A DNA stretch of 64,000 nt, taken from assembly GCA_007844125.1 (NCBI GenBank), contig CM017563.1:29212094-29276093 (forward strand), given 5' to 3'. Under the pieces are notes generated by a model, which was not told the origin of the DNA, did no database searches, and saw nothing but the letters and a program-made list of their open reading frames with translations. Made by a program: the position numbers and the translations under genes. This DNA is from Sinonovacula constricta. Its lineage: Eukaryota > Mollusca > Bivalvia > Cardiida > Solecurtidae. This document shows positions 1 to 10,042 of this stretch, piece after piece; the stretch's first letter is position 1, and each line of letters begins with the position of its first letter.

Positions 1-149
1 AATAATGCATAAACAAACAAATGTATTATTTTCTGAAATAACTTATAAACAGTAATATGCGTATTGCTCTATAATATTTCTAACCGGTAATTTCCAATAT
101 CTTAAAACGTTGTAAGCCTTTTTTCTTTATCTTTACGATTCATGTTACT

Positions 150-345
150 GACTGTAATCCGAACTCGTGGTCGAGTGAGAGTCACTGACCCCTGTAACTC
201 CTCAGTCCCTCACCGCGTAGGTTCGAGTCCCAGTCGGTGCAAAAACTTTCATATGGGGAGGTTTTCCAACTAACCTGCGGTGTGCCGTCGGGTTTATCCA
301 GACGTAAGTCTGGGGTCTTCCTCCGCAAATAATTAGCTTGACGTC
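150..345 (+). repeat. tRNA(Ser/Leu)-like SINE, family S3, copy 1
   Basis: The segment begins with a degenerate type II tRNA-like A region (near TGGTCGAGTG) followed by a clear B box, GGTTCGAGTCC, at about 221-231. It continues into a body with a short hairpin (CCAGACGTAAGTCTGG, 299-314) and CCTCCGCAAATAATT. Similar bodies recur near 2.1, 11.0, 24.3 and 50.7 kb, so this is a dispersed family rather than a tRNA gene. The spacing between A and B regions and the CGAGTG motif suggest a Ser or Leu tRNA origin. That origin is inference. Confidence 0.6.
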
Positions 346-1957
346 ACCAATATGTAAAAATAAAACAAAACGAACAAATGACAAACATAAACTATTTTAC
401 TGAGTCGTTTTATCGTACGTCAATACATTGCTCAGTTTTTATGCTTTATTGTATAATGTACTTTATCATGTTTTGCATGACTACCGAGTCGGCAAAATAG
501 CGTGTTTGTTTACCGATTTGAATCTCTGTTTATATGTTCAACGTAAAACACACCTTTATGGTAGAATTACTTCTGAACACGGCTCTCGCAATTCGAATTA
601 GTCACCATATAGCTTTTGATACACGCGACAAGAAACAATATGTTTTCATTATTAATCATTTGTTATCTGTTAATGACAAAACCGTGGTCTTCAACTTTGT
701 GGAAACACGTGTCAGTTAGAGCTACATATACCAACACGACGGATAATAGGACTGTTACTTGATGTTTACAAATATTTGTGGTCGCTTTGTACCCTTAACA
801 ACAAGATTTAGACATTTCTTTGCATCAAACAAGACAAAAGTACTGAAGTACGCAGATGCCGTTCGTAACAACGAATTGCCTTAATATCAGAAGTCACGCT
901 AAAACCGACAACAGATACTGGCGAAGGGTTACGGGCGTCTCAATTAGGAAAATGGATGAATGCCATTAAAGTTCTGCAACAGAGTCTTGATGTAAATGTG
1001 ATTTTATGTTGAACCTGTCTTGGCGGTGGCTGCCAGAACTCGGCATTTCAACTTGCAGGATTTGGAAAATGAGATTCACATAGTGGGAAGTCACACAAAA
1101 ATATATGCAGATATATGTCGCAGCAAATGAACATCCGTTGTATGACTCACATTGCTGCCTAAGATTAACATACAGCATTAAAGGATTTGTGTTACTGCTA
1201 AGGGCTCTTTCTTGAGTTTAAATTTACGAGTCATATAGTGCGTGTTTTATGTATAACTCGCCCCTTTTTAATGAAATTAAAACTGTTCAAAGAATGTCTG
1301 TCGAATATAATAAGCTAAGATAAACTGTTATTGTTTGTTAATCTTGCTTTACCAACAAAACTCCTGTATGTGACAGGTATGGCATTTTGTTTTCTGTATG
1401 TCAATATATATAATTCATAATTACGCGTAAACGCCACAAACAGTTTATCGGGTATGCGCTTAAAATTGTGCAAATGTCTCCTTTTTGAGAAGGGGCAAAA
1501 ACTCAAAAGTTATATCTTCAAATGGACAAGCATCTTGAACAAAACCACTGACAAGGCTTTTTTAAATGTAAAAGCCGCTTGTTTAATTAATTGAGATGCC
1601 TGCATATTGTCTAAAATATCCAGCAGTCTTGCAACCGACCATAAAATTAATAAATATTTAGATCCATGAAGACAAAATATCTCATAAAAAGGAGCAATAA
1701 ATAAGAAAATAAAAATCAAGGCAAATAGATCTGACTTAAGTGACCTGTGATTACACTATTTTGGATAAAATTGTATTAATATTTATACAATTAATTATTA
1801 TTAAACATCGCTGTTTGATATTCACATTTTTGCCTGGTGGATATAAGAACTGGGAAGATTATTTAATAACAGTCTCAGATGGAGACAACAAGTGTAATTG
1901 TATAGTTGATCAGGTTGGTGCCCTTTGTGAAGGTAAATAACAATATCAAGAATGTGA
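346..1957. other. AT-rich stretch without recognised features
   Basis: Only short open frames of 60-70 codons with no recognisable domain occur here, on both strands. No repeat with a partner elsewhere in the window was noticed. Confidence 0.5.
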
Positions 1958-2019
1958 TGCCCCTTGACTAGTGGGTATACATATCGATTGCCCCTTGACT
2001 AGTGGGTATACATATCGAT
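1958..2019. repeat. 31-bp perfect tandem duplication
   Basis: Two adjacent identical 31-bp units start with TGCCCCTTGACTAGTGGG and end in CATATCGAT. Identity of the units points to a recent duplication. No function is evident. Confidence 0.9.
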
Positions 2020-2090
2020 TTGAAGCTCATCTAACTCTATGACCTTTCGCGAGATTCGCTCTCCATCGAGGAATTTTACGTAGGAAGGTC

Positions 2091-2155
2091 TTTTAGCTGT
2101 TACATGTGGTTCTACCCAGACATATGTTTGTGTTCTCCACCAATAATATCTGAAT
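2091..2155 (+). repeat. SINE S3 body fragment
   Basis: The run GTGGTTCTACCCAGACAT followed by CTCCACCAATAAT matches the body of the S3 copies at 11.0 and 24.3 kb. The tRNA head is missing. Confidence 0.4.
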
Positions 2156-3829
2156 GTCGCTTTATTTATTAAGATTTAGTTACTGCAATTTATTATTTAC
2201 TTTTGTTAACAAATTAATTTGGAAAGACCAATGCACATTACATGAAAACAAGATTGATATAATACATCGTTTCTGGAGCACATGAGTCAACAAGACAATA
2301 TTTATAGTTAGAATTATAGTGAACTTTCATTTTACATAATATCCAATTAACATATCGTTTACACAAAAACGGCATAGGGCACCACAAGTATGACAAAATG
2401 TCTGTGTTTTCTAATTGCTTGTCATGTTTATTTTTGTGGCGTAAAAAGTCTTAAATTTGTGTTAACCCTGTTCTTGAAAGTGCAAATAAATATTTACTGT
2501 AGAATAAAGTACGTTTCATAAACTTGTAATATTTTAAAAGCTGATGTTTACTCAAAGGTTGTGTCTTGTTTTTTTAGTTTTTGTTTTTTTCATAATCGCA
2601 GTGGAGAATCTCAGTATATGTAAGTAAATAGATATCGGGGGTTCCCTGTTTTTTTCGAAGCATTTATTTCAATTTAGCACTTTTTGTGCATATCCATCTG
2701 CAGGTATTGACATAGCGTTACGTTAATATTCAACCGGCGCGTTTCATGCACGTAATTTAACAATATCAAAACTCTGGACAATTGAGGTTTAATACGAAAT
2801 TAATATTAGCAATTGTTTACAATTGTTTGTGTAAATTACACTTGTAATTGATCAGTAATGCTTTTTCTTTGAATGCTGCCGCATGAGAATTCGCACGCTT
2901 AAATGCGTTTTTTTATCATTTTTGTATATAAAGTAATGTATATGAAATTGATAATAAAGCATGCTTAAATAAGTGCAATATGCTTCGCTGCAACTATGTC
3001 CAGTATAGTAGAATGACATTGCTAAATGTTTAAATCCTGTAAAATCCTGATGTTACAAGTTCATAATTCATAGTGGATAGTTCAAAATGCTAACATAATA
3101 ACTATTAAGCAACAGCTCTACCATTGTACACTATTAAAATATTTGTTAAAGAAAAAGGTTTAAAATTTTCAAAAATAAAAAAATGAATGTGTCAATTTTG
3201 GCAAATCAAACTTAACAACGACCCAGATTTAAATGTTAATTGCATTGCTTTTGCATTAAATAAACCTTATTTAGAAAGGCTAACTATAGTAAAGCTTGAT
3301 GTCTGAAATTTCAAAATATTAATTTTCTCTAAGAAATAGATATTTAAAACGTTCAAAGAAAAAAATGACACAAATAATCAACATTGGACACTAAAGAATG
3401 CTTAAGTTAAACTTTCTTTTCAATTCGAACAAATGAGGAATCGAACCTTTAACTTTTGCTTCTAGATTAAATAAAATAATATATCAATATTTTTATTAAA
3501 TGTATACAGACGATTTGAAGAGGAAAATAATACTTATTGTGCTGCAGAACTCAGAATTGTGCTGTCAAGTAGATTATTCATCTATTCTGCAGAAAAATGA
3601 AACTGCCTTTTTTTACTTAATCGACACGCTTTGATTGAACTGAATACAGACTCTTAATCTAAAGACTTGCTTATGCTGGATCCAGGTCACATGAAAATAT
3701 CATGTCATGAGGACGCCAGTCGTGCTACGAAATACATTGGATTAATGATCGAATCCCTGATGCAGTCTTAGAAGACTTTGTTGCAGGCGCTGGGATTAGG
3801 TTATCATAAATCGCTGTCTCACTGGGCAC
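2156..3829. other. AT-rich stretch without recognised features
   Basis: No open frame above 60 codons, no structural RNA signature and no repeat partner were seen. Confidence 0.5.
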
Positions 3830-4050
3830 AATTGATTAACACAATAAGAATATATGGCAAAGTCCTATGAGCGTTGCAACATACATCAAAATTTGAAAAG
3901 GCAACAGGAAACTGCACATGCAAGCCAAATGTAAATGAGCAAATCTGCGATGAGTCATTTAAAAAAGAGCAAACCCAACAGTGACCGCCTTGTACCGTTT
4001 CAAGCAGCACATGGGACCGACTGGGGTGCTTAAACTGGGTTTACGGAACT
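3830..4050 (-). repeat. Dispersed tRNA-related repeat, family S4, copy 1
   Basis: Shares ACATCAAAATTTGAAAAGGC, GCAAGCCAAATGTAAA and a GGGGTGCTTAAAC...TTTACGGA end with copies at 41.2, 46.6, 48.7 and 63.3-63.7 kb. The strand follows the copy at 63.4 kb, where the reverse complement has a tRNA A-box-like TAGCTCAGGTGGTAGAGC. Open frames across it are incidental. Confidence 0.55.
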
Positions 4051-5222
4051 CTAACTATTGGTGGCAATGAAAAGGAAACATTTTATTGAACTAAGAAATA
4101 CAGGCACAACGTATTCGTTGTCGGGAATCATAAACGATCAATCGATACAGACCTCGTTAGAAAAATATTATATTTTAAATAACAAATCGATCTTTTTAAT
4201 ACAGGCTCATTGTTTTTGTCAATGCAATGGGTACCTATAACGAACTACAATACACAACGTTTAAAGCAAATCACTTTACAATAGATGGTTATCGATTTTC
4301 ACCAGGATGCGCGCGCACCTGTTTGTCCGCCATCTTTGTGGTAAGGTGAATCATCATATCAGTAACGTGAAAGCGCACTTTTTTAAATTGACCATGATTA
4401 AGTCTTGTAGTGTTGTGAACTGTCACAAAATATATAATCCGGATCAGAAATCTTTTTTTTTTCTCATTACCAGCCGTCAGAACAAACCAAGGGGAAAGGA
4501 CGAGAGAACTTTCGGACGTCATGCTTTCGCGCTTGAACAGAGCATTCATTGAAGCTAAGCGTTTTTATGTGTTTTGGATTGCATTAAAAGTCGAAAGAAA
4601 AAATATCTGGGGAAGTATATTATAATGTTTATTGCTATGTTGTTGTTTATTTTATTGTTATTATTAAGATACATATAATTAACAAACATTTAAGAAATGT
4701 ATTGCTTATTTACTTGTCCTAAATAAACTAAAAAGCTACCAACAGTATCGATAATTTCCATCAAGGTCAATTTTAAACAAAATGTTGTCATCAGTGACAT
4801 AAAAACAAGCATGTGCCCCTCATGATGCTCGAAGCACAAAATTTACCCCCAGATATTTGAATTTGACCCTTGAAAATTTGGACTGAGGAGTCAATGACCA
4901 TTGACGTTTAGCGTCTATAGAACGCCCTGTATGTGGTTGTAATGTGGTATCTGACAATTTGCTAATATTGTACCCATGTAACAACACATGCTACTTCTAT
5001 TTTGGGAAATTTATACATAATGCTCGAATAAACTTTAGTCAAAGTGAAGACTGTTATTACACTAACTTTATTGTTCGACAGTGTGAATCTTAAAAATATC
5101 GCATTAAATTTCCATTATTTTTAAATAGGCACGTTGATGATTTCAGGTTATCTCAGATAGGAAAAACCTATTTGTATTGACAGGCAATGTGTTATGCTTT
5201 ACTTTTCACATGGCTGTAAGTC
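4051..5222. other. AT-rich stretch without recognised features
   Basis: Two overlapping frames of 81 and 86 codons lie on opposite strands at 4289-4552. Neither shows a domain, and the overlap suggests chance. Nothing else was recognised. Confidence 0.45.
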
Positions 5223-5655
5223 CAAGGTTGGGCGGTAAATTCAACCCCCGGTATTTACCAGTGGTATTTACCTGCTGGAAAATACTCCCCAAAGTTGCAA
5301 TAACTACTATGATTTTTTTTGCCTTAAAATACTGCAGAAATCTTAATTTAGTTAACTTGATATAATGTATAATCATATTAATAATTAAATTACTCAGATA
5401 TTTTAATTAGACTTCTTTTTTAACCTAAAATACACGTGAGAAAGTAATGCTAATCCACCTGCACCTGGCCTTTGACACTCAGGAAGCAAGGCCATATGGT
5501 CTAGATTATTAAAACAACAAGTTTCAGACAAGGGGCTGTAAATAGCCAGGGGCAACATGGGCAAAAGTAAAATGTCATACATAACCTACACTGTTTGTAT
5601 TGGTACAAGTAAATGGTTATGTATTGAGTATGGCATGAGCTAGAGTGTCAACTGT
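5223..5655 (+). mobile_element. hAT-like non-autonomous element, 3'-truncated relic
   Basis: From CCAAGGTTGGGCGGTAAAT this tracks the left 500 bases of the complete element at 10043-10832 (same GGTATTTACC stretches, the GGAAAATACTCCCCAAAGT block and the GGGGCTGTAA block). Similarity fades after about 5655 and the right terminal inverted repeat is absent. It is more diverged than expected for a recent duplicate. Confidence 0.65.
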
Positions 5656-5743
5656 ATGGCTTCATCCCTGAGTAACGTTTTTAATTTCTCTTGTCATCAC
5701 CACTTCTATAACTTCACTCCACACCGTAACCAAGCTACTATCT

Positions 5744-6039
5744 ACCCTTCTAACAAATGTTTTTGCACTAGTAGGACAGTGGAAAAAAAATAATAAAAAA
5801 ACCCTTCCACTACTGTATATAGTAGAGAAATGCGTAGTGTAGCTTAAGTAGACTAAGTAGTTAGAAGAATGATTGGATGTATGAGACCCTGAGAGCGTGA
5901 ATCGAGTGTGTGGTAGAATAGGGAAAACCATAAGATAATGGCCGCCGAATATGCTTTATACCTGTATAAATAGTAATAGAATTAAGTAGTAAACAAAGGC
6001 GAGCATTATCTTATACCACCAGCCGGGGACTTCTTTCTT
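5744..6039 (+). repeat. Repeat A, 5' copy
   Basis: About 296 bp matching 8206-8505 with roughly 18 substitutions outside the A-tract (by eye). Contains a stem AGTGGAA/TTCCACT enclosing an A-rich loop and a perfect 11-bp stem ATAAGATAATG/CATTATCTTAT, both kept in the other copy. It ends at TTCTTTCTT, exactly where B unit 1 starts in the 3' copy. Here it may act as 5' UTR or promoter (inference). Confidence 0.85.
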
Positions 6040-6121
6040 TTTTTTAAAAGAATGGGGATCAAGTAAAAAATGTCTTTTTACAATATACCAGGCACTAATC
6101 AAATCAAAAATACAATATGGA

Positions 6122-7459
6122 ATGGTGGCGTACGGTTCGGCAAATAAATCTATACTAGATAAACTCCAAAAACTACAAAATAGAGCAATAAAAACTATAA
6201 TAGGAGTCCCTAGCTACTCGAGAACTGAAGCAATTCACGCCGAAGTAGGGGAATTACCGATCACCGAACAAATAGATATACTTAGTCTGAAATACTGGGC
6301 CCGCTCCGCTACATTAGGATCTACATTAAGCACCAATAAGGAGATATTTAAGCGCGTAGGAAAATGGCCCAAATTTCCGAAAAAACCATACACGCAACGT
6401 ATTATAAATCTACTAGAGGAAACAAATCTAGAAACAGGCCACCTAACACCTCCCTCTCATCTAAACCCCATAGGAATCGAACCAATATCCATAGATATAG
6501 GCCTAAGCAAAATAATACGCAAAACAGACAACCCGCTCTCAATAAAGAAAGCCGCAGATAATTACTTAAGTAGATCAACAGCTAAATTCAAGATTTATAC
6601 AGACGGCAGCAAAGACCCGATTAAAAAGATAGCAGGGGCAGGTATAGCTATATACGAAGGAGAAATTATAAAAGCAAAAGCAAAAATCAAACTAGATCAT
6701 AGAGTTTCAATATTCTCCTGTGAACTAATAGCCATCAAGGAAGCAACTACCTGGATACACAAAAATAAAATAACCAATAGTACCATCAATGTTTTCACCG
6801 ATTCCCTCAGTGCATTACAAGCTCTACAACAAATAAAAGGAACAAACAGACAAGAAATAATTAATCACATATATAGACTCAACTCTGACATTAAAACCAA
6901 CCTCAATACTACAATAAATCTTGTCTGGATACCAAGCCATATAGGAATAATAGGAAACGAAGTAGCAGACTCTTTGGCCAAAAAAGGTGCTCTTTGTGGA
7001 AACATACTAAATATAAGACTAAGCAAAACAGAAGCTTATAGCTACATCACCAACCACTACAAACAGAAAGCGGAAGCGAGATTTTCTGATTACAAGTTAA
7101 CACACAACTACGAATTCGGTGAAAGAAATACTAGGATTAAAATACATCACCCGTTTACTAAGTATGATAAATTATATACAAGACTTAGGATCGGCTCAAG
7201 CTACTTAGGTGCGGAAAACAAAGCTCGACCGAGAAACTGCCCTCACTGCGCAGACACAGAAACCTTCGAACACGTAGTATTCCAGTGTGGGCAGCATACA
7301 ACTGAGCGTACCGAACTAGAGTACCAGCTGAGTATTAAATTAGGGTTAACTATCATAAATAGAAAAGTACTACTGTTTCCGCCCGCCGATAAAACAGAAC
7401 CAATTAAAACGGCTTTATTCGAATATTTAGAAAAAATCAACTATACTAACAACATGTAA
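6122..7459 (+). CDS. Retrotransposon RNase H-zinc finger protein (ORF2 C-terminus)
   Basis: The 445-residue frame starts with the thumb end of a non-LTR reverse transcriptase (LQKLQNRAIKTIIGVP, residues about 16-30). A complete-looking type I RNase H follows: D161 in YTDGSK, E201 in SCELIAIKEA, D227 in FTDSLSALQ, H273 in WIPSHIG and D283 in GNEVADSLAKKG. A C-terminal C-X2-C-X7-H-X4-C finger uses C373, C376, H384 and C389. RNase H degrades the RNA strand of RNA:DNA hybrids during element copying. The frame is open upstream to a stop at 5990-5992, and 6044-6121 still reads as reverse transcriptase (IYQALIKSKIQYG), so the ATG at 6122 is internal to the ancestral ORF2. The palm with the YADD motif is absent. 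There are no stops or frameshifts, unlike the other retroelements here, which suggests a young copy. Confidence 0.85.
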   Translation: MVAYGSANKSILDKLQKLQNRAIKTIIGVPSYSRTEAIHAEVGELPITEQIDILSLKYWARSATLGSTLSTNKEIFKRVGKWPKFPKKPYTQRIINLLEETNLETGHLTPPSHLNPIGIEPISIDIGLSKIIRKTDNPLSIKKAADNYLSRSTAKFKIYTDGSKDPIKKIAGAGIAIYEGEIIKAKAKIKLDHRVSIFSCELIAIKEATTWIHKNKITNSTINVFTDSLSALQALQQIKGTNRQEIINHIYRLNSDIKTNLNTTINLVWIPSHIGIIGNEVADSLAKKGALCGNILNIRLSKTEAYSYITNHYKQKAEARFSDYKLTHNYEFGERNTRIKIHHPFTKYDKLYTRLRIGSSYLGAENKARPRNCPHCADTETFEHVVFQCGQHTTERTELEYQLSIKLGLTIINRKVLLFPPADKTEPIKTALFEYLEKINYTNNM

Positions 7460-7474
7460 AATCATGCGTTCAAT

Positions 7475-7798
7475 ATGGTGCGGGCACACCAACCAATCAG
7501 AATCAAGCGAAACAAACAAACATTAAGTAGGTCAATCCGCTCGAAAGCCCAGTATGGTCAAAAATTAGATAAGACAAACCAGCCAATCAGAATTATGCGA
7601 AATAAACGAACACAAAGTAGGTCAATCCGCTCAAATGCCCAGTATGGCCAAAATATAGTTACGACATACCAGCCAATCAGAATCAAGCGAAATAGACGAA
7701 CATCAAGTAGGTCAATCCGCTCGTATGCCCAGTATGGCCAAATTATAGTTAAAACAAGAACACACACAATTAAACAAGACACATTAAGGGGAATATAA
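7475..7798 (+). repeat. Three 90-bp repeats with CCAAT boxes; basic 107-codon frame
   Basis: Three head-to-tail units begin near 7489, 7580 and 7670. Each holds CCAATCAGAAT, matching the NF-Y CCAAT consensus, and an invariant AGTAGGTCAATCCGCTC followed by GCCCAGTATGG. The 90-bp period keeps a frame open from an ATG at 7475, 15 nt after the RNase H stop, encoding three 30-residue Arg/Lys-rich repeats (core SRSIRS, AQYGQ). Most differences between units change amino acids, so I favour a DNA or RNA role over a protein. A small basic RNA-binding protein remains possible. Confidence 0.6.
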
Positions 7799-7810
7799 AA
7801 TACTATCCAT

Positions 7811-7887
7811 TAGATGGAAGGTTGCTGAATAAACGGTGGACTCTTGAAGACCCCGTAAAAACAAAGGCACCTTAACACCACCATCTA
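7811..7887 (+). ncRNA. Structured hairpin 1 carrying AATAAA
   Basis: Outer stem TAGATGG/CCATCTA, then AAGGT(T)GC/GGCACCTT, then a conserved internal loop (TGAATAA on the 5' side, AAAAACAAA on the 3' side), then an inner stem beginning ACGG/CCGT. AATAAA lies at 7827-7832. It shares the loop sequence but not the stem sequence with hairpins 2 and 3. Confidence 0.55.
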
Positions 7888-7934
7888 TAAAAGTCACATA
7901 GAAAAACCCACAGAAACAGCATTCAACACCAAGC

Positions 7935-8018
7935 CAATAATAAAGTAAACTGGATTGCCAAATAAACGGGTGCCCCCTAAGGGCCCCGTAAAAACAACGG
8001 CAATCCGGGCTCATTATT
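7935..8018 (+). ncRNA. Structured hairpin 2 carrying AATAAA
   Basis: Stem GGATTGCC (7952-7959) pairs with GGCAATCC (7999-8006). The inner stem ACGGG/CCCGT encloses GCCC/GGGC. The internal loop keeps AAATAA and AAAAACAA. AATAAA lies at 7961-7966. Weaker outer AATAAT/ATTATT pairing is possible. Confidence 0.6.
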
Positions 8019-8055
8019 AAGACACCCACATAGGATTCAATATACTCCATACATA

Positions 8056-8141
8056 TTGACTCTAAGTAGAACCAGGGTATGCTGAATAAACGGAAGCCCA
8101 ATAGGGGATCCGTATAAACAAAGGCTACCCATGTAAGGTTC
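8056..8141 (+). ncRNA. Structured hairpin 3 carrying AATAAA
   Basis: Outer GAACC/GGTTC; stem GGGTATGC (8075-8082) against GGCTACCC (8123-8130); inner ACGGA/TCCGT enclosing CCC/GGG. The conserved loop is TGAATAA and ATAAACAAA. AATAAA lies at 8085-8090. Stems differ in sequence from hairpins 1 and 2 while pairing is kept. Confidence 0.6.
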
Positions 8142-8205
8142 ACCAAGCCTAACAACATATCTTTGTGTAATATATATTACTATGTTATAACATGCATGGC
8201 TCCCC

Positions 8206-8505
8206 CCATCTAACAAATGTTTTTGCACTAGTAGGACAGTGGAAAAAAAAAATATAAAAAAAAAAAACCCTTCCACTACTGTATATAGTAGAGAAATGCG
8301 TAGTGTAGAGTAAGTAGAATAAGTAGTAGGAAGAATGATTGAATGTATGAGACCCTGAGAGAGTGAACCGAGTGTGTGGTAGAATAGGGAAAACGATAAG
8401 ATAATGGCCGCCGAATGTATTTTATATCTGCATTAATAGTAATAGAGTTAAGTAGTAGACAAAGGCGAGCATTATCTTATACCACCAGCCGGGGACTTCT
8501 TTCTT
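8206..8505 (+). repeat. Repeat A', 3' copy
   Basis: Direct copy of 5744-6039, placed between the AATAAA hairpins and B unit 1. Both internal stems are conserved; the oligo-A tract is longer. Confidence 0.85.
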
Positions 8506-9032
8506 GGCATATACATCTCATATGTAGGACAAGAAAGATGGTTTAGTGGGCGGTCGGGCCCCGGGCGTCCAGACATCATAACCAAACAAACACTAGGTTC
8601 TAAACGAGCTACCACAACTACTCTTTAAATACCAAAGCTGATTAGCTACACAGGTCCCTAAAAAGGTGCACCCCTTCCCCACTATTTCACAATTTCGTTA
8701 GGGGAAGAGGTAAACCGAAAACAGGGATCCTTCTTACGGTTAAAAATAAATAAACAAATACCAATTAGAACCTAGTGTCAGGGGAAAGAGCCAGGAATTA
8801 GGGAGTGGAATTCACTCAAATTATGCTCAATCCCCTTTAAGACAAAAAATCACCAAAATTATACCATCTTTCCATTAAATGGGTACATAAACTAGGTACC
8901 TAACTAGGGCCCATTTTAGGCGATATTTTTCGGAATATACACATTTAAGCCATGCATGGGCAACATGGCGGGGTCATGAAAAAGCCCTCAACAGGGCGAG
9001 TAGACCCTTATTAAACTAGTTCAAACAACAAC
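8495..9032 (+). repeat. B unit 1 of the element's 3' region
   Basis: About 540 bp, nearly identical to 9033-9560. Starts with an inverted repeat TCTTTCTTG/CAAGAAAGA around a CATATG-type centre, then a GC-rich GTCGGGCCCCGGGCGTC. Later come a CTTCCCC/GGGGAAG stem and a perfect GCCCT-CAAC-AGGGC hairpin. Ends in a short CAA run. No open frame. Confidence 0.85.
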
Positions 9033-9560
9033 AACTTCTTTCTTGACATATACATTACATATGTAAGACAAGAAAGATGGCTTAGTGGGCGGTCGGGCCC
9101 CGGGCGTCCAGACCTCAAAACATAACTAACACTAGGGTCTAAACGATCTACCGCAACTACTCATTAAATACCCAGCTTATTAGCTACACGGGTCCCTTCC
9201 CCACTATTTCACAATTTCGTTAGGGGAAGAGGTAAGCCGAAAACAGGGAACCTTTTTATGGTGATAAATAAATAAACAAACACCATTAGAACCTAGTGTC
9301 AGGGGAAAGAGCCAGGAATTAGGGAGTGGAATTCACTCAAAACATGCTCAATCCGCTTTAAGATCCAAAAATTACCAAAATTAAACCATTTTTCTAGTAA
9401 ATGGGTACATAAACTAGGTACCTAATTAGGGCCCACTTTAGGCGATATTTTTCGGAATATACACATTTAAGCCATGCTTGGGCAACATGGCGGGGTCATG
9501 AAAAAGCCCTCAACAGGGCGAGTAGACCCTTATTAAACTAGTTCCAACAACAACAACAAC
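9033..9560 (+). repeat. B unit 2 and (CAA)n 3' terminus
   Basis: Second copy of the B unit with the same hairpins. It ends in about six CAA repeats directly at the target-site duplication, the kind of microsatellite 3' tail many non-LTR elements carry. Confidence 0.85.
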
Positions 9561-9574
9561 AACCAAGCTACTAT

Positions 9575-10034
9575 TCACCATAAAGCCAAAGATCCAGTCC
9601 GGAATATAAAACAGCATTTTGCGGGATCTTTACAAGCAAAAATCATTTATTTGAATGCATGAGACAAAAATTGTTTCGTCCAAACTGCCAGATACCAGCT
9701 CTAATTAAGTGTAAGAAACAAACTGTTCTCAGAACGAGCCTGGACTAGCTGTTATAGCTAAGGTTTTTTTTTAAAAAAAATGATTTCACATTGACATTTG
9801 TCAACAAATAATAGCACATAGTGTTTTTATTTTTATTATTGTCCTACCTTTCAGCAAATTTAACAAACTTACATTATATTAAAATTATAATTTCACAGAA
9901 TATTGAATTCAAGTTCCAGTACTTCTTTTAGAACCACACCATTTCTGAATTAAAAACAACACATTTTACGGTAACAAATATTTAATGACAGTAAATTCAT
10001 CGATCAATAAACAAAAAAAGTAAAGGCAGTTAAG
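9575..10034. other. AT-rich spacer between two mobile elements
   Basis: Lies between the retroelement TSD and the hAT element. Only AT-rich sequence and short homopolymer runs are seen. Confidence 0.5.
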
Positions 10035-10042
10035 AAACAAAC

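Larger units (their letters stand above)
5742..9560 (+). mobile_element. 3.8-kb non-LTR retroelement with repeated termini
   Basis: A perfect 14-bp duplication, AACCAAGCTACTAT, flanks the element at 5728-5741 and 9561-9574, so the whole interval inserted as one unit. Order: repeat A (5744-6039); end of a reverse transcriptase reading into RNase H and a zinc finger (ORF 6122-7459); three 90-bp repeats; three AATAAA hairpins; repeat A' (8206-8505); two 530-bp B units, each ending in CAA repeats. The CAA tail and the RNase H/CCHC-type finger fit a non-LTR element of the I/Nimb-like group (family placement inferred). The reverse-transcriptase catalytic core is missing, so the copy is either an internal deletion that kept the 5' end or a template-switch product. 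Confidence 0.85.

Noticed and set aside
5742..8505. LTR retrotransposon with A and A' as LTRs
   Set aside because: No TG...CA ends, no primer-binding site, a non-LTR type reverse-transcriptase/RNase H end, a CAA 3' tail and more than 1 kb of element beyond A'. The TSD lies outside B unit 2.
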